Shown here piece by piece: positions 50,870 through 59,645 of a DNA stretch of 64,000 nt (its first letter is position 1; each line of letters opens with the position of its first letter). Source of the stretch: Paracoccus sp041927875 (GTDB lineage: Bacteria > Pseudomonadota > Alphaproteobacteria > Rhodobacterales > Rhodobacteraceae). Below the pieces are notes generated by a model that searched no databases, was not told the origin of the DNA, and saw only the letters and a list, made by a program, of their open reading frames with translations. Where the stretch lies: the NCBI RefSeq assembly GCF_041927875.1, contig NZ_JBHFHN010000009.1. The stretch is one strand, 5' to 3'. A program made the translations under genes and the position numbers.

Positions 50870-51814
50870 ATGGCCGCCTATCTGACCCGCCGCATCCTGT
50901 CGCTGATCGCAAGCCTGGTCGTGGCCTCGCTGGTGATCTTCGCGGTGATCGAGGTGATCCCCGGCGATCCGGCCAGCTATATGCTGGGCCTGAACGCCCG
51001 CCCCGAAACGGTGGCCGCGCTGCGCGACAGCCTGGGCCTGAATCAGTCGTTGCCGATGCGCTATCTGTCCTGGGTGACGGGGATGCTGCGCGGCGATTTC
51101 GGCCTGTCCTACACCTATCGCACGCCGGTGGCCGAGCTGGTGGCGCAGCGGCTGGCCGTCACCCTGCCGCTGGCGGTGATGGCGCTGTGCCTGTCGACGC
51201 TGATCGCGCTGCCCACCGGCATTCTGGCCGCCGCGCGGCGCGGCACCCCCGTCGATACCGGGGTCATGGGCGCAGCGCAGGTGGGGATCGCGCTGCCGAA
51301 CTTCTGGCTGGCGACGCTGCTGGTCCTGCTGTTCACGCTGCAATTGAAATGGCTGCCCGCCGGTGGCTTCGCGGGCTGGTCGAACCCGGTCAACGGGCTG
51401 AAATCGCTGATCCTTCCGGCGATAGCCCTGGCCCTGCCCCAAGCCGCGATCCTGGCGCGCGTGCTGCGATCAGCCCTGGTCGAGACCTTGGGCCAGGATT
51501 ACATCCGCACCGCCCGCGCCAAGGGCCTGAGCCGCGCCCAGGTGCTGTGGCGCCACGCGCTGCGCAATGCGCTGATCCCGGTTCTGACCATCCTGGGGAT
51601 GCAGTTTTCCTTTCTGCTGGCCGGCACGATCATTATCGAAAACGTCTTTGTCCTGCCCGGCCTTGGCCGCCTGATCTTTCAGGCGATCACGCAGCGCGAC
51701 CTGATCGTGGTGGAATCGGTGGTGATGCTGCTGGTCTTTGCCGTCATCATCGTCACCTTCCTGACCGACCTGGCCTATGCCCTGGTCGACCCCCGCCTGC
51801 GGGCCGCAGCATGA
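50870..51814 (+). CDS. ABC importer permease, DppB type
   Basis: Inner-membrane permease of 314 residues with six helices. The N-terminal IEVIPGDPASYMLG motif (about 27-40) is typical of DppB/OppB. The cytoplasmic coupling loop reads GQDYIRTARAKGLSRAQVLWRHALRNALIPV (about 205-235). GAGGA precedes the ATG. It overlaps the DppC-type gene by 4 bases and opens the rightward importer operon, divergent from its binding-protein gene. Confidence 0.95.
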   Translation: MAAYLTRRILSLIASLVVASLVIFAVIEVIPGDPASYMLGLNARPETVAALRDSLGLNQSLPMRYLSWVTGMLRGDFGLSYTYRTPVAELVAQRLAVTLPLAVMALCLSTLIALPTGILAAARRGTPVDTGVMGAAQVGIALPNFWLATLLVLLFTLQLKWLPAGGFAGWSNPVNGLKSLILPAIALALPQAAILARVLRSALVETLGQDYIRTARAKGLSRAQVLWRHALRNALIPVLTILGMQFSFLLAGTIIIENVFVLPGLGRLIFQAITQRDLIVVESVVMLLVFAVIIVTFLTDLAYALVDPRLRAAA

Positions 51815-52629
51815 GGTCGGCCTCGATCATTCTGGGCGCGATCCTGGCCGGGGCGGCGCTGCTGGCCGCCATCCTGTCCTGGGTCTGGACGCCCTATGAC
51901 GTGACCGCACTGGCGATTGCCGACAAGCTGCAAGCCCCAAGCACCGCACATCCGTTCGGCACCGACCACTTTGGCCGCGACATCCTGTCGATGGTCATGG
52001 TCGGCGCGCGGGCCTCGATCAGCGTGGCGCTGATCGCGGTCGGGATCGGCATGGCGGTGGGGGTGCCGCTGGGGCTGGCCGCCGCCGCCCGGCGCGGATC
52101 CTGGCTGGATGAGGTGATCATGCGCGGCAACGACCTGATCTTTGCCTTTCCCAGCCTGGTCATCGCCATCCTGATCACCGCCGTCTTCGGCCCCTCGGCC
52201 ATCAATGCCATCATCGCCATCGGCATCTTCAACATCCCGGTCTTTGCCCGCGTCAGCCGGGGCGGGGCGCTGTCGGTCTGGACGCTGGACTATATCCGCG
52301 CCGCCGAGGTCGCGGGCAAATCCACCCTGCGCATCAGCGCCGAACATATCCTGCCCAACATCCTGAACCTGCTGATCGTTCAGGGCACGATCCAGTTCAG
52401 CCTGGGCATCCTGGCCGAAGCCGGGCTGTCCTATGTCGGCCTTGGCACGCAGCCGCCGATGCCCAGTTGGGGCCGGATGCTGGCCGAGGCGCAGACCTGG
52501 TTCATGCTGGCGCCCTGGACATCCATCTTTCCGGGCCTTGCCATCGTCGTCACCGTGCTGGGGCTGAACCTGCTGGGCGATGGCTTGCGCGACCACCTGG
52601 ACCCCCGCCTGAAAAGGCGCGCGGTATGA
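51811..52629 (+). CDS. ABC importer permease, DppC type
   Basis: Second permease subunit of 272 residues. HPFGTDHFGRDILSMVMVGAR (about 47-67) is the DppC/OppC signature, and the coupling loop contains YIRAAEVAGKSTLRISAEHILPN (about 162-184). The start at 51811 overlaps the DppB-type stop, and its stop overlaps the fused ATPase start by 4 bases. Together they form the transmembrane channel of the importer. Confidence 0.95.
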   Translation: MRSASIILGAILAGAALLAAILSWVWTPYDVTALAIADKLQAPSTAHPFGTDHFGRDILSMVMVGARASISVALIAVGIGMAVGVPLGLAAAARRGSWLDEVIMRGNDLIFAFPSLVIAILITAVFGPSAINAIIAIGIFNIPVFARVSRGGALSVWTLDYIRAAEVAGKSTLRISAEHILPNILNLLIVQGTIQFSLGILAEAGLSYVGLGTQPPMPSWGRMLAEAQTWFMLAPWTSIFPGLAIVVTVLGLNLLGDGLRDHLDPRLKRRAV

Positions 52630-54221
52630 GCCTGATTTCCCTGCGCGATCTGGCGCTGACCATCGACGACAAGCCGATCCTGCGCGATGTCGATATCGAC
52701 ATTCCCGCGGGGCAGATCTTCGGGCTTGTCGGTGAAAGCGGGTCGGGCAAGTCGATGACGGCCTTGGCGATCATGGGGCTGCTGCCGCACGGCGCACAGG
52801 CCAGCGGGCAGATCATGATGGCGGATCAGAACCTGCTGACCCTGCCCGAGGACGCGCTATGCGCGCTGCGCGGTGCCCGCATCGGCATGATCTTTCAGGA
52901 ACCGATGACGGCGCTGAACCCGCTGATGACGATCGGCGATCAGGTGGCCGAGACGCTGCGCATTCATACCGGGATGCCGCGCGATCAGGCGCTCGCCGTG
53001 GCGCGCGACAAGCTGGACCGGGTGGGCCTGCCCGCGCCGCGCTTTGGGCTTGATCTGTATCCGCATCAGCTTTCCGGCGGACAGCGGCAGCGGGTGGCGA
53101 TTGCGCTTGCCATCGCCCTGCGCCCGGCGCTGCTGATCGCGGATGAGCCGACAACCGCGCTGGATGTGACCACGCAGGCCGGGGTGCTGGATCTTCTGGA
53201 AAGCCTGGTCGATCAGGACGGCATGGCCTGCCTGCTGATCACCCATGACCTTGCGGTGATCGCTGACCGGGCCGAACAGGTCGCGGTGATGCAGGCGGGT
53301 CAGGTGGTCGAGACCGGCCCCACCCGCGACGTCTTTACCCGCCAGACCCATCCCTACACCCGCGCGCTGTTTGCCGCCGCGACCCATGTGCCGCCCGCGC
53401 CGCGCCTGCCGCCACCCGAGGCCGCGCCGATCCTTGAGGTGCGCGAGGCGCTGCGCATCTATCCCGGCCCCCGGCGCGGGTTGTTCGCCGCCCCCGGCCC
53501 CGGCCTGCGCGCCGTCGACGGTGTGTCGCTGACCATCGCGCGCGGCGAAAGCCTGGGGCTGGTCGGCGAATCCGGCTGCGGCAAATCCACCCTGTCGCGC
53601 GCCATCCTGGGGCTGGACGCGCTGCAAGGCGGCACAATCCTGCTGGACGGCGAACCGGTGCAGGCCGGGCGGCGGATGCCGCGTCACCTGCGCGCCAAGG
53701 TGCAGGCGGTGTTTCAGGATCCCTACGGCAGCTTCAACCCTCGCTGGCGGGTCGATCAGCTTCTGGCCGAGCCGTTCCACCTGACCGGCCGCCCGCGCGA
53801 TGCCCGCGACCGGCTGGCCCAGGCCCTGACCGAAGTCGGCCTGTCCCCCGATGACATGCACCGCTTCATCCACCAGTTCTCCGGCGGCCAGCGGCAGCGC
53901 CTGGCGATTGCCCGCGCGCTGATCATCCGCCCCGAACTGATCGTCCTGGATGAGGCCGTCAGCGCCTTGGACGTCCGTGTGCGCGCGCAGGTGCTGGACC
54001 TGCTGGCCGGGCTGCGTGAAAGCCATAGCCTGTCCTATCTGTTCATCAGCCACGATCTGAACGTGGTCCGCGCCATCACCGACCGGGTGCTGGTGATGCA
54101 AGCCGGTCGCATCGTCGAGGACGGCCCGACCGACCGGGTACTGACCGACCCGCGCGATCCCTATACCCGCCGCCTGATCGAGGCCGCGCCGGTGATCCCG
54201 CCCGACTGGCAGCCTGCCTGA
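52626..54221 (+). CDS. Fused double ATPase of a peptide-class ABC importer (DppD-DppF type)
   Basis: One polypeptide of 531 residues carries two complete ABC domains. The first has Walker A GESGSGKS (36-43), LSGGQRQR and LLIADEPTTALDV. The second has Walker A GESGCGKS (about 314-321), FSGGQRQR and LIVLDEAVSALDV. In the Dpp/Opp systems of E. coli these are separate subunits; the fused form is common in Rhizobiales and Rhodobacteraceae. It completes the importer operon, and its start overlaps the DppC-type gene. Confidence 0.95.
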   Translation: MSLISLRDLALTIDDKPILRDVDIDIPAGQIFGLVGESGSGKSMTALAIMGLLPHGAQASGQIMMADQNLLTLPEDALCALRGARIGMIFQEPMTALNPLMTIGDQVAETLRIHTGMPRDQALAVARDKLDRVGLPAPRFGLDLYPHQLSGGQRQRVAIALAIALRPALLIADEPTTALDVTTQAGVLDLLESLVDQDGMACLLITHDLAVIADRAEQVAVMQAGQVVETGPTRDVFTRQTHPYTRALFAAATHVPPAPRLPPPEAAPILEVREALRIYPGPRRGLFAAPGPGLRAVDGVSLTIARGESLGLVGESGCGKSTLSRAILGLDALQGGTILLDGEPVQAGRRMPRHLRAKVQAVFQDPYGSFNPRWRVDQLLAEPFHLTGRPRDARDRLAQALTEVGLSPDDMHRFIHQFSGGQRQRLAIARALIIRPELIVLDEAVSALDVRVRAQVLDLLAGLRESHSLSYLFISHDLNVVRAITDRVLVMQAGRIVEDGPTDRVLTDPRDPYTRRLIEAAPVIPPDWQPA

Positions 54222-54291
54222 CCCTTGCGCCCCTAGCTCTTGCGTCTGCCGCCTCCTGTGCCACTGTGGCGGCGCGATCATGGGGGGCATC

Positions 54292-55032
54292 ATGCGGCTG
54301 GCAGGCAAGACGGCAATCATCACCGGCGCGGGGTCGGGCTTTGGCGCGGGCATCGCGCAGCGTTTCGTGGCCGAGGGCGCGGCGGTCATGATCGCCGACA
54401 TCGACGAGGCCGCCGCCTGGGCCGTCGCCGGTGCGCTGGATGCTACCCCGCAACAGGTCGACGTGGCCAGCGACGCCAGCGTCCGCGCCATGACCGAGGC
54501 GGCGTTGCGCGCCTGGGATCGGGTCGACATCCTGGTGAACAACGCCGGGATCACCCATCTGCCGATGCCGATGGAGGACGTCACCGAAGCCGAGTTCGAC
54601 CGCGTTTTGGCCGTCAATGCCAAGTCGGTCTATCTGACCGCGCGCCACATCGTGCCCTTGATGAAGGCCCGCAACAGCGGCGCGATCCTGAACATCGCCT
54701 CGACCGCCGCGCTTAGCCCACGGCCCCGGCTGAACTGGTACAACGCCTCAAAGGGGTGGATGGTCACCGCCACGCAGGCCATGGCGATCGAGCTGGCGCC
54801 CTACAAGGTGCGGGTCAATGCGCTGTGTCCGGTGGCCGGGGAAACGCCGCTTCTGTCCAGCTTCATGGGCGAGGACACGCCCGAGATGCGCGCCCGCTTC
54901 CTGTCGTCGATCCCGCTGGGGCGGTTCTCGACGCCCGAGGATCTGGCCAATGCCGCGCTGTTCCTGTGTTCGGATGAGGCCAGCCTGATCACCGGTGTCC
55001 GGCTGGAGGTTGACGGCGGCCGCTGCATCTAG
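54292..55032 (+). CDS. Short-chain dehydrogenase/reductase
   Basis: NAD(P)-dependent oxidoreductase of 246 residues with a Rossmann fold. The cofactor motif is TGAGSGFGAG (about 11-20), NNAGITH lies at about 83-89, and the catalytic Tyr-x-x-x-Lys is YNASK (about 151-155). The C-terminus LITGVRLEVDGGRCI is typical of the glucose/3-oxoacyl dehydrogenase branch. The ATG at 54292 is preferred over one four codons upstream because of the GGGGGG run before it. It lies 70 bases after the importer ATPase and might process the imported compound; the substrate is unknown. Confidence 0.9.
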   Translation: MRLAGKTAIITGAGSGFGAGIAQRFVAEGAAVMIADIDEAAAWAVAGALDATPQQVDVASDASVRAMTEAALRAWDRVDILVNNAGITHLPMPMEDVTEAEFDRVLAVNAKSVYLTARHIVPLMKARNSGAILNIASTAALSPRPRLNWYNASKGWMVTATQAMAIELAPYKVRVNALCPVAGETPLLSSFMGEDTPEMRARFLSSIPLGRFSTPEDLANAALFLCSDEASLITGVRLEVDGGRCI

Positions 55033-56039
55033 CCTGCCAGCAGCGCCACCACCCGTGCGGCGGACACCGCCTGCGCCTGCGCCGCGCCGACCCCTGCCCA
55101 ATGCGCGCCATAGCCGGGCTGGCCCGCCCGCGCCGCCGCCGCGATCAGCGCCTTGCCCGCCGAATAGGTCAGCGGATAGGCCGGGGCCTGGGCATCGTCA
55201 TGGGCGGTGATCCGGTTGACCAGTGACCGCGCCGGCCGCCCCGAGATCGCCCGCGTCATCACCGTCTGCCCACCCGCCAAAGCGGCGCGATGACCGGCAT
55301 CCGTCGCGGCCTCGGGCGTGGCCAGAAAGGCGGTGCCCGCCTGCACTGCGACGGCACCGGCAGCGCGCGCGGCGCGCAGATCGGCGAGCGTCGTGATGCC
55401 ACCCGCCGCAATGCAGGGCAGATCAAGATCGGTCAATTCAGCCAGCAGTTCCAGCGTTGAAAGACGCGCGTCAGGTCCGTTTTCATCAAAGATGCCGCGA
55501 TGCCCACCGGCCTGCCAGCCCTGCGCGATCACCAGGTCGACACCGGCCTGACGGGCGATCAGGGCCTCGGCCCGGCTGGTCACGCTGACCGCCAGCAACG
55601 CCCCGGTCGCGCGCAGCGCCGCAAGCTGGTCGCGATGCGGCAGGCCGAAGTGAAAGCTGATGACATCGGGACGGGCCTCGATGACAGCGGCCAGCATCGC
55701 CGGATCATCGCGCAGGCTGGTATAGGGCGCGGTCAGATGGTCGGGCGGGGTCGCGTGCAGCGCCGTGAAATCCGGCGCCAGCCGTTCCAGCCAGGTGGCC
55801 TCGATGGCCGGATCACGCGCGGGCGCGACATGGCAGAACAGGTTGACATGTAGGTGCCGCGCCCCGCGCGCCCGCGCCTCGGCCATCGCCGCGCGGGCCT
55901 GATCGGCGCTCATCGCCCCAAGGCCCAGCCCGCCCAATCCGCCCGCCGCATCGACCGCCGCCGCCAGCGCCGGTGTCGCCACCCCCGCCATCGGTGCCTG
56001 CCAGATCGGATGGATCAGCCCCAAGTCAGTCAGCTTCAT
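55029..56039 (-). CDS. Nitronate monooxygenase family flavoprotein
   Basis: FMN-dependent TIM-barrel protein of 336 residues resembling 2-nitropropane dioxygenases. Conserved parts are PIWQAPMAGVATPALAAAV (about 11-29), VIAQGWQAGGHRG (about 170-182), IAAGGITT (about 208-215) and VQAGTAFLATPEA (about 231-243). Class I enzymes oxidise propionate-3-nitronate and other nitronates. The start at 56039 (MKLTDLG) has GAGG upstream, whereas the in-frame GTG four codons earlier would put that box too close. Its 3' end overlaps the SDR gene by 4 bases on the opposite strand. Confidence 0.9.
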   Translation of the reverse strand: MKLTDLGLIHPIWQAPMAGVATPALAAAVDAAGGLGGLGLGAMSADQARAAMAEARARGARHLHVNLFCHVAPARDPAIEATWLERLAPDFTALHATPPDHLTAPYTSLRDDPAMLAAVIEARPDVISFHFGLPHRDQLAALRATGALLAVSVTSRAEALIARQAGVDLVIAQGWQAGGHRGIFDENGPDARLSTLELLAELTDLDLPCIAAGGITTLADLRAARAAGAVAVQAGTAFLATPEAATDAGHRAALAGGQTVMTRAISGRPARSLVNRITAHDDAQAPAYPLTYSAGKALIAAAARAGQPGYGAHWAGVGAAQAQAVSAARVVALLAG

Positions 56040-56101
56040 CGCGCACCTCACCCCTTTACTTTGCGCGCCACGCCCCGGAAAACAAGCGCAAGGAGTTTCC
56101 C

Positions 56102-56860
56102 ATGATCGACCTTGCCCCCGAGCTGATCGCCTTGCTGATCGGCGCTGCGTTCTTTGCCGGTTTCGTCGACAGTATCGCGGGCGGCGGCGGTCTGATCACT
56201 CTGCCCGTGCTGATGCTTGCCGGGGTGCCGCCGGTGCAGGCCCTGGCCACCAACAAGGTGCAGGGCGCGTTCGGCGCGGCCACCGCCGCCTGGGCCTATG
56301 GTCGGCGCGGACTGGTCGATCTGCGCAGACAGGGATGGGGCGCGCTGATGGCCTTTCTGGGGTCGCTGGCCGGGGCCTTTCTGGTGACCTTCGTCCCGAC
56401 CGAGGCGCTGCGCTTTGCCCTGCCGGTGGTGCTGATCGGCATCGCGCTGTTCTTTGCGCTGAAGCCGGGGCTGGACGATACCGACCGCCAGCAACGCCTG
56501 ACCCCGGCGATCTTTACCATCACCGTCGCGCCGCTGATCGGCTTTTACGACGGGCTGGTGGGTCCGGGGGCCGGGGCCTTCTACATGCTGGGCTTCGTCA
56601 TGCTGGCGGGCTACGGCATCCTGAAGGCGACGGCCCATACCAAGATGCTGAACTTTGCCAGCAATATCGGCGGCATCGTAGCCTTTGCCATCGTCAGCCC
56701 GCCGATCTGGATGCTGGGGCTGGTGATGGGGCTGGCGCAAATGGCGGGCGCTTTGGTCGGGACACGGCTGGCCATGCGCGTCGGCGCACGCATCATCAAG
56801 CCGCTGCTGGTCATCACCTCGACCGCACTGGCGATCCGGCTGATCTGGCAGATGATCTGA
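56102..56860 (+). CDS. TSUP (TauE/SafE) family permease
   Basis: Inner-membrane protein of 252 residues with about eight helices. The family motif GFVDSIAGGGGLITLPVL lies at about 21-38, ATNKVQGAFGA at about 50-60 and the second repeat GFYDGLVGPGAGAFYMLGF at about 147-165. These proteins move sulfite, sulfoacetate or other organosulfur anions. GGAG lies six bases before the ATG at 56102. It is divergent from the nitronate monooxygenase gene and convergent with the esterase gene. Confidence 0.92.
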   Translation: MIDLAPELIALLIGAAFFAGFVDSIAGGGGLITLPVLMLAGVPPVQALATNKVQGAFGAATAAWAYGRRGLVDLRRQGWGALMAFLGSLAGAFLVTFVPTEALRFALPVVLIGIALFFALKPGLDDTDRQQRLTPAIFTITVAPLIGFYDGLVGPGAGAFYMLGFVMLAGYGILKATAHTKMLNFASNIGGIVAFAIVSPPIWMLGLVMGLAQMAGALVGTRLAMRVGARIIKPLLVITSTALAIRLIWQMI

Positions 56861-57877
56861 TCAGGCCAGTGCCTGCCGGATCAGCGCCGCCGCGTCATCC
56901 ATCGCCGGGGCGGCGGCGGGGATGTGACCGGCCGCGTTCAGCATGATATGCGGCACGCCCGCGACCACGCGCAGATCGACCGGCACGCCCGCCGCCTTCA
57001 GCCGCGCGGCATAGGCGCGGCCCTGATCGCGCAGCGGGTCAAACGCCGCGACCATCACCGCCGCCGGGCAAACCCCCGCAACATCGCCCGTGATGGGTGA
57101 GGCCAGCGGGTCCGCCGCATCCGCGCCGGCCAGATAATGATCGCGATACCAGCCCAGCCTCTCGCTCGTCAGGAAGAAGCCGGTGCCGAACAGATCGTCT
57201 GAGGGGTAGCGCCCCGCCAGATCGACCCACGGAACCCACAGCATCTGGAACCGGGGCGGCACCGCATCGGCGCGGCAAGCCTGCGCGACGATGGCCGCGA
57301 GCGCCCCACCGGCGCTGTCACCCGCGACCGCGATCCGGCGCGGGTCGATGCCGAAATCGGGGGCGCGCTGCACCAGGGCGCGAAACGCCGCGATGGCATC
57401 CTGCGGCGCGGCTGGAAACGGGTGGTCCGGCGCCAGCCGGTAATCCAGCGCAAAGACCTGCGCCCCGGCCCGATCGGCCAGGGCCGCGCAAACCGCATCA
57501 TGCGAGGCGATCGACCCGCCCACATAGCCGCCGCCATGCAGGAACAGCACCGCCCCCTGACTGATGCCCTGCGGACGATAGCGCCGCACCGGGCGCGGCC
57601 CTGCCCCGCCGGGCAGCGTCAGATCCGACCGCGCCACCGGACGCTGCGGTTGCGGGGCCAGCCAGTCACCCTGCCGGTCGAAATCGGCGCGCAGCTCATC
57701 GACGCTGCCGATCCGATCCTCCGCCTGCCCCGAGGCGCGCAGCAAAAGCTGCACCAAGGGGTCCAGCCGCTGCCCGTCGACCTGCACGGGTGTCCCCGCC
57801 AGCCGTGCCACCAGCGCGCCAGGCAGGCGCGTCATCGCCCGCAGCGCGGTGCGGGTCAGGATGTCGGTCACGCTCAT
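56861..57877 (-). CDS. Alpha/beta hydrolase of the hormone-sensitive-lipase family
   Basis: Esterase of 338 residues. The oxyanion motif HGGGYVGG (about 114-121) and nucleophile elbow GDSAGG (about 185-190) define the HSL (bacterial family IV) group. The catalytic Asp is probably in AFDPLRDQG (near 280), with His in VPHIML (near 310). No signal peptide is seen, so a cytoplasmic esterase acting on short acyl esters is expected. The start overlaps the asparaginase stop by 4 bases, suggesting co-expression. Confidence 0.92.
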   Translation of the reverse strand: MSVTDILTRTALRAMTRLPGALVARLAGTPVQVDGQRLDPLVQLLLRASGQAEDRIGSVDELRADFDRQGDWLAPQPQRPVARSDLTLPGGAGPRPVRRYRPQGISQGAVLFLHGGGYVGGSIASHDAVCAALADRAGAQVFALDYRLAPDHPFPAAPQDAIAAFRALVQRAPDFGIDPRRIAVAGDSAGGALAAIVAQACRADAVPPRFQMLWVPWVDLAGRYPSDDLFGTGFFLTSERLGWYRDHYLAGADAADPLASPITGDVAGVCPAAVMVAAFDPLRDQGRAYAARLKAAGVPVDLRVVAGVPHIMLNAAGHIPAAAPAMDDAAALIRQALA

Positions 57878-58866
57878 GCCGCGAACCCGCGGGCCAGGCG
57901 CATGTCGCCGGTCACGATGCCCCGCCAGTTCTTGTGGGGATCGGTCAGATAGGTGCCGACAACCGGATGCGCGGCGTCCAGCGCGCCCAGATGCACCAGA
58001 AGCGCGGTGATCGCGGCCTCGGAGGCGCGGGTGCCGCCATCCATGATCTTCAGCGCGATGCCGCGGCTTTGTTCGGGCAAGATCGCCACGAACACCGCCT
58101 CGGCCCCGGTTTTCACGGCCACGCGCCCGCCCATGGCGCGCATCAGATCGGTGCAGGCGCGGCCCTCACCTGCCACCATCTCGGGGTGGGCGGCCATGGC
58201 CTGCGTCAGCCGCGCCATCGCATCGGCGCGCCGGCCGCCGCCCTGACGCGCGGCAGCAAAGGTCGCCATCGACCGCGCCAGACCGGTCACGGTGCAGGCA
58301 AAGTTCGGGGCCGAACAGCCGTCGATGCCATAGCCGGGGCTGGTCTCGGCCACGGTTTCCTCGAACGCGGCCTTGCAGGCCTGCTGGACGGGGTGGTCGA
58401 CCTCGACATATTCCGACCCGCCGCCAAGGTGTCGGTTCAGCGTCAGGAAACCGGCGTGCTTGCCGGAACAATTGTTGTGCAACTGGCAGGCCGCATCGCC
58501 GGTGCAGGTGATGGCGCGCAGGGCCTCGGGGTCGCGCGGGCTGTGGGTGCCACAGCGCAGGTCGCCCTCTGCCAGGCCCAGATCGGCCAGCCAGGCTGCG
58601 ACCGCCTGCGTATGGATCGCGGCGCCGTTATGGCTGGCGCAGGCCAGCGCGAGTTGCCGCTGGCTCAGCCCCGCCGCATCCGCCGCGCCGCTTTCGATCA
58701 GCGGCAGCGCCTGGATCATCTTGCACGACGATCGCGGAAAGATCACCGCATCGGCATCACCCCAGGCGGCTTCGACCCCGCCCGGCCCAAACACCACCGC
58801 ATGTCCATGATGCACGCTTTCCAGCATCCCGCCGCGCCACAATTCGATCATCGGAACTGCTGTCAT
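57874..58866 (-). CDS. Asparaginase of the thermolabile/Rhizobium type (asparaginase II, PF06089)
   Basis: Protein of 330 residues that should hydrolyse L-asparagine to aspartate and ammonia. It has the Rhizobium etli-type AnsA fold (serine-protease-like), not the E. coli fold. Marker segments are IFPRSSCKMIQALPLIESGA (about 43-62), LACASHNGA (about 73-81), NNCSGKHAGFL (about 130-140) and YGIDGCSAPNFA (about 178-189). Two ATGs are possible, 58866 and 58851; the first is taken because it has the better purine-rich leader. It heads a two-gene unit with the esterase. Confidence 0.9.
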   Translation of the reverse strand: MTAVPMIELWRGGMLESVHHGHAVVFGPGGVEAAWGDADAVIFPRSSCKMIQALPLIESGAADAAGLSQRQLALACASHNGAAIHTQAVAAWLADLGLAEGDLRCGTHSPRDPEALRAITCTGDAACQLHNNCSGKHAGFLTLNRHLGGGSEYVEVDHPVQQACKAAFEETVAETSPGYGIDGCSAPNFACTVTGLARSMATFAAARQGGGRRADAMARLTQAMAAHPEMVAGEGRACTDLMRAMGGRVAVKTGAEAVFVAILPEQSRGIALKIMDGGTRASEAAITALLVHLGALDAAHPVVGTYLTDPHKNWRGIVTGDMRLARGFAA

Positions 58867-59025
58867 CGCCGTCTTTTCACCCCTGTTCCGGCCGCAGGGG
58901 GTTTCACCCCGCGCCACAATTGCGTTATCACCACCATATCGGGTTGAAATGCCGCCCGCGAACCGAAAATACGGGCGGCAAGGTCCGAAAGGACCATGGG
59001 CAACGAAATGGAGGCAGAGACCGAC

Positions 59026-59547
59026 ATGAGCAAAGCCATTGCGGGCGGGATCGCCGCCAGTGTCGCACTGATCGCCGGGCTGGCCGGCCCGGTCGCCGCG
59101 CAGGACAACAGCTTCGTCGAACAAAAGGGCGACTGGCGCGTGCATGTGGCCGCCAGCCCCAAGGAATGCTGGGGCGTCAGCGAGCCGACCTCGTGGAAGG
59201 CCACCAAGGACGGGTCGGAAGTGCAGGTCAACCGGGGCAAATCCTATCTGTTCGTGACCTTCCGTCCCGGTCAGGGCGGCGAAGTGTCCTATGCGGGCGG
59301 CTATCCCTTCGCCGGCGGATCGACGGTCGAGGTCGCCATCGGCGGCACCAAGTTCAACCTGTTCACCGAGGGCGAAAACGCCTGGGGCGGCTCGCCCGCC
59401 GATGACGCCAAGATCATCGCCGCGATGAAGTCCGGCTCCAGCGCCGTGATCACCTCGCGGTCGGGGCGTGGCAATGTCATCACCGACACGTTTTCGCTGA
59501 CCGGATCGTCGGCGGCGCTTGGCGGCGCGGAATCGCGCTGCAAGTAA
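59026..59547 (+). CDS. Secreted IalB-like (invasion-associated locus B family) protein
   Basis: Exported protein of 173 residues. From the ATG at 59026 it begins with a Sec signal (about 1-26, ending GPVAAQD), then GDWRVHVA, a Cys in KECWGVSE and AVITSRSGRGNVITDTFSLTG, as seen in IalB-like proteins. A C-terminal Cys (RCK) could pair with the first. In-frame ATGs at 58996 and 59008 are alternatives: AAAGGA is only two bases from the first, and GGAGG lies 11 bases before 59026. Despite the family name there is no reason to infer virulence here. Confidence 0.8.
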   Translation: MSKAIAGGIAASVALIAGLAGPVAAQDNSFVEQKGDWRVHVAASPKECWGVSEPTSWKATKDGSEVQVNRGKSYLFVTFRPGQGGEVSYAGGYPFAGGSTVEVAIGGTKFNLFTEGENAWGGSPADDAKIIAAMKSGSSAVITSRSGRGNVITDTFSLTGSSAALGGAESRCK

Positions 59548-59568
59548 GCCCGGCGTGACCGGCTGTCG

Positions 59569-59597
59569 GCGGCCCCCACCGGGGGCCGCTTTCGTTT
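59569..59597 (+). terminator. Intrinsic terminator after the IalB-like gene
   Basis: A perfect 9-bp stem GCGGCCCCC/GGGGGCCGC with loop ACC, followed by TTTCGTTTT, 22 bases after the stop. Confidence 0.85.
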
Positions 59598-59645
59598 TGG
59601 CCCAGGATCGCCTATATCGGTGCCTTGCCCCACAGGATGTTGACG

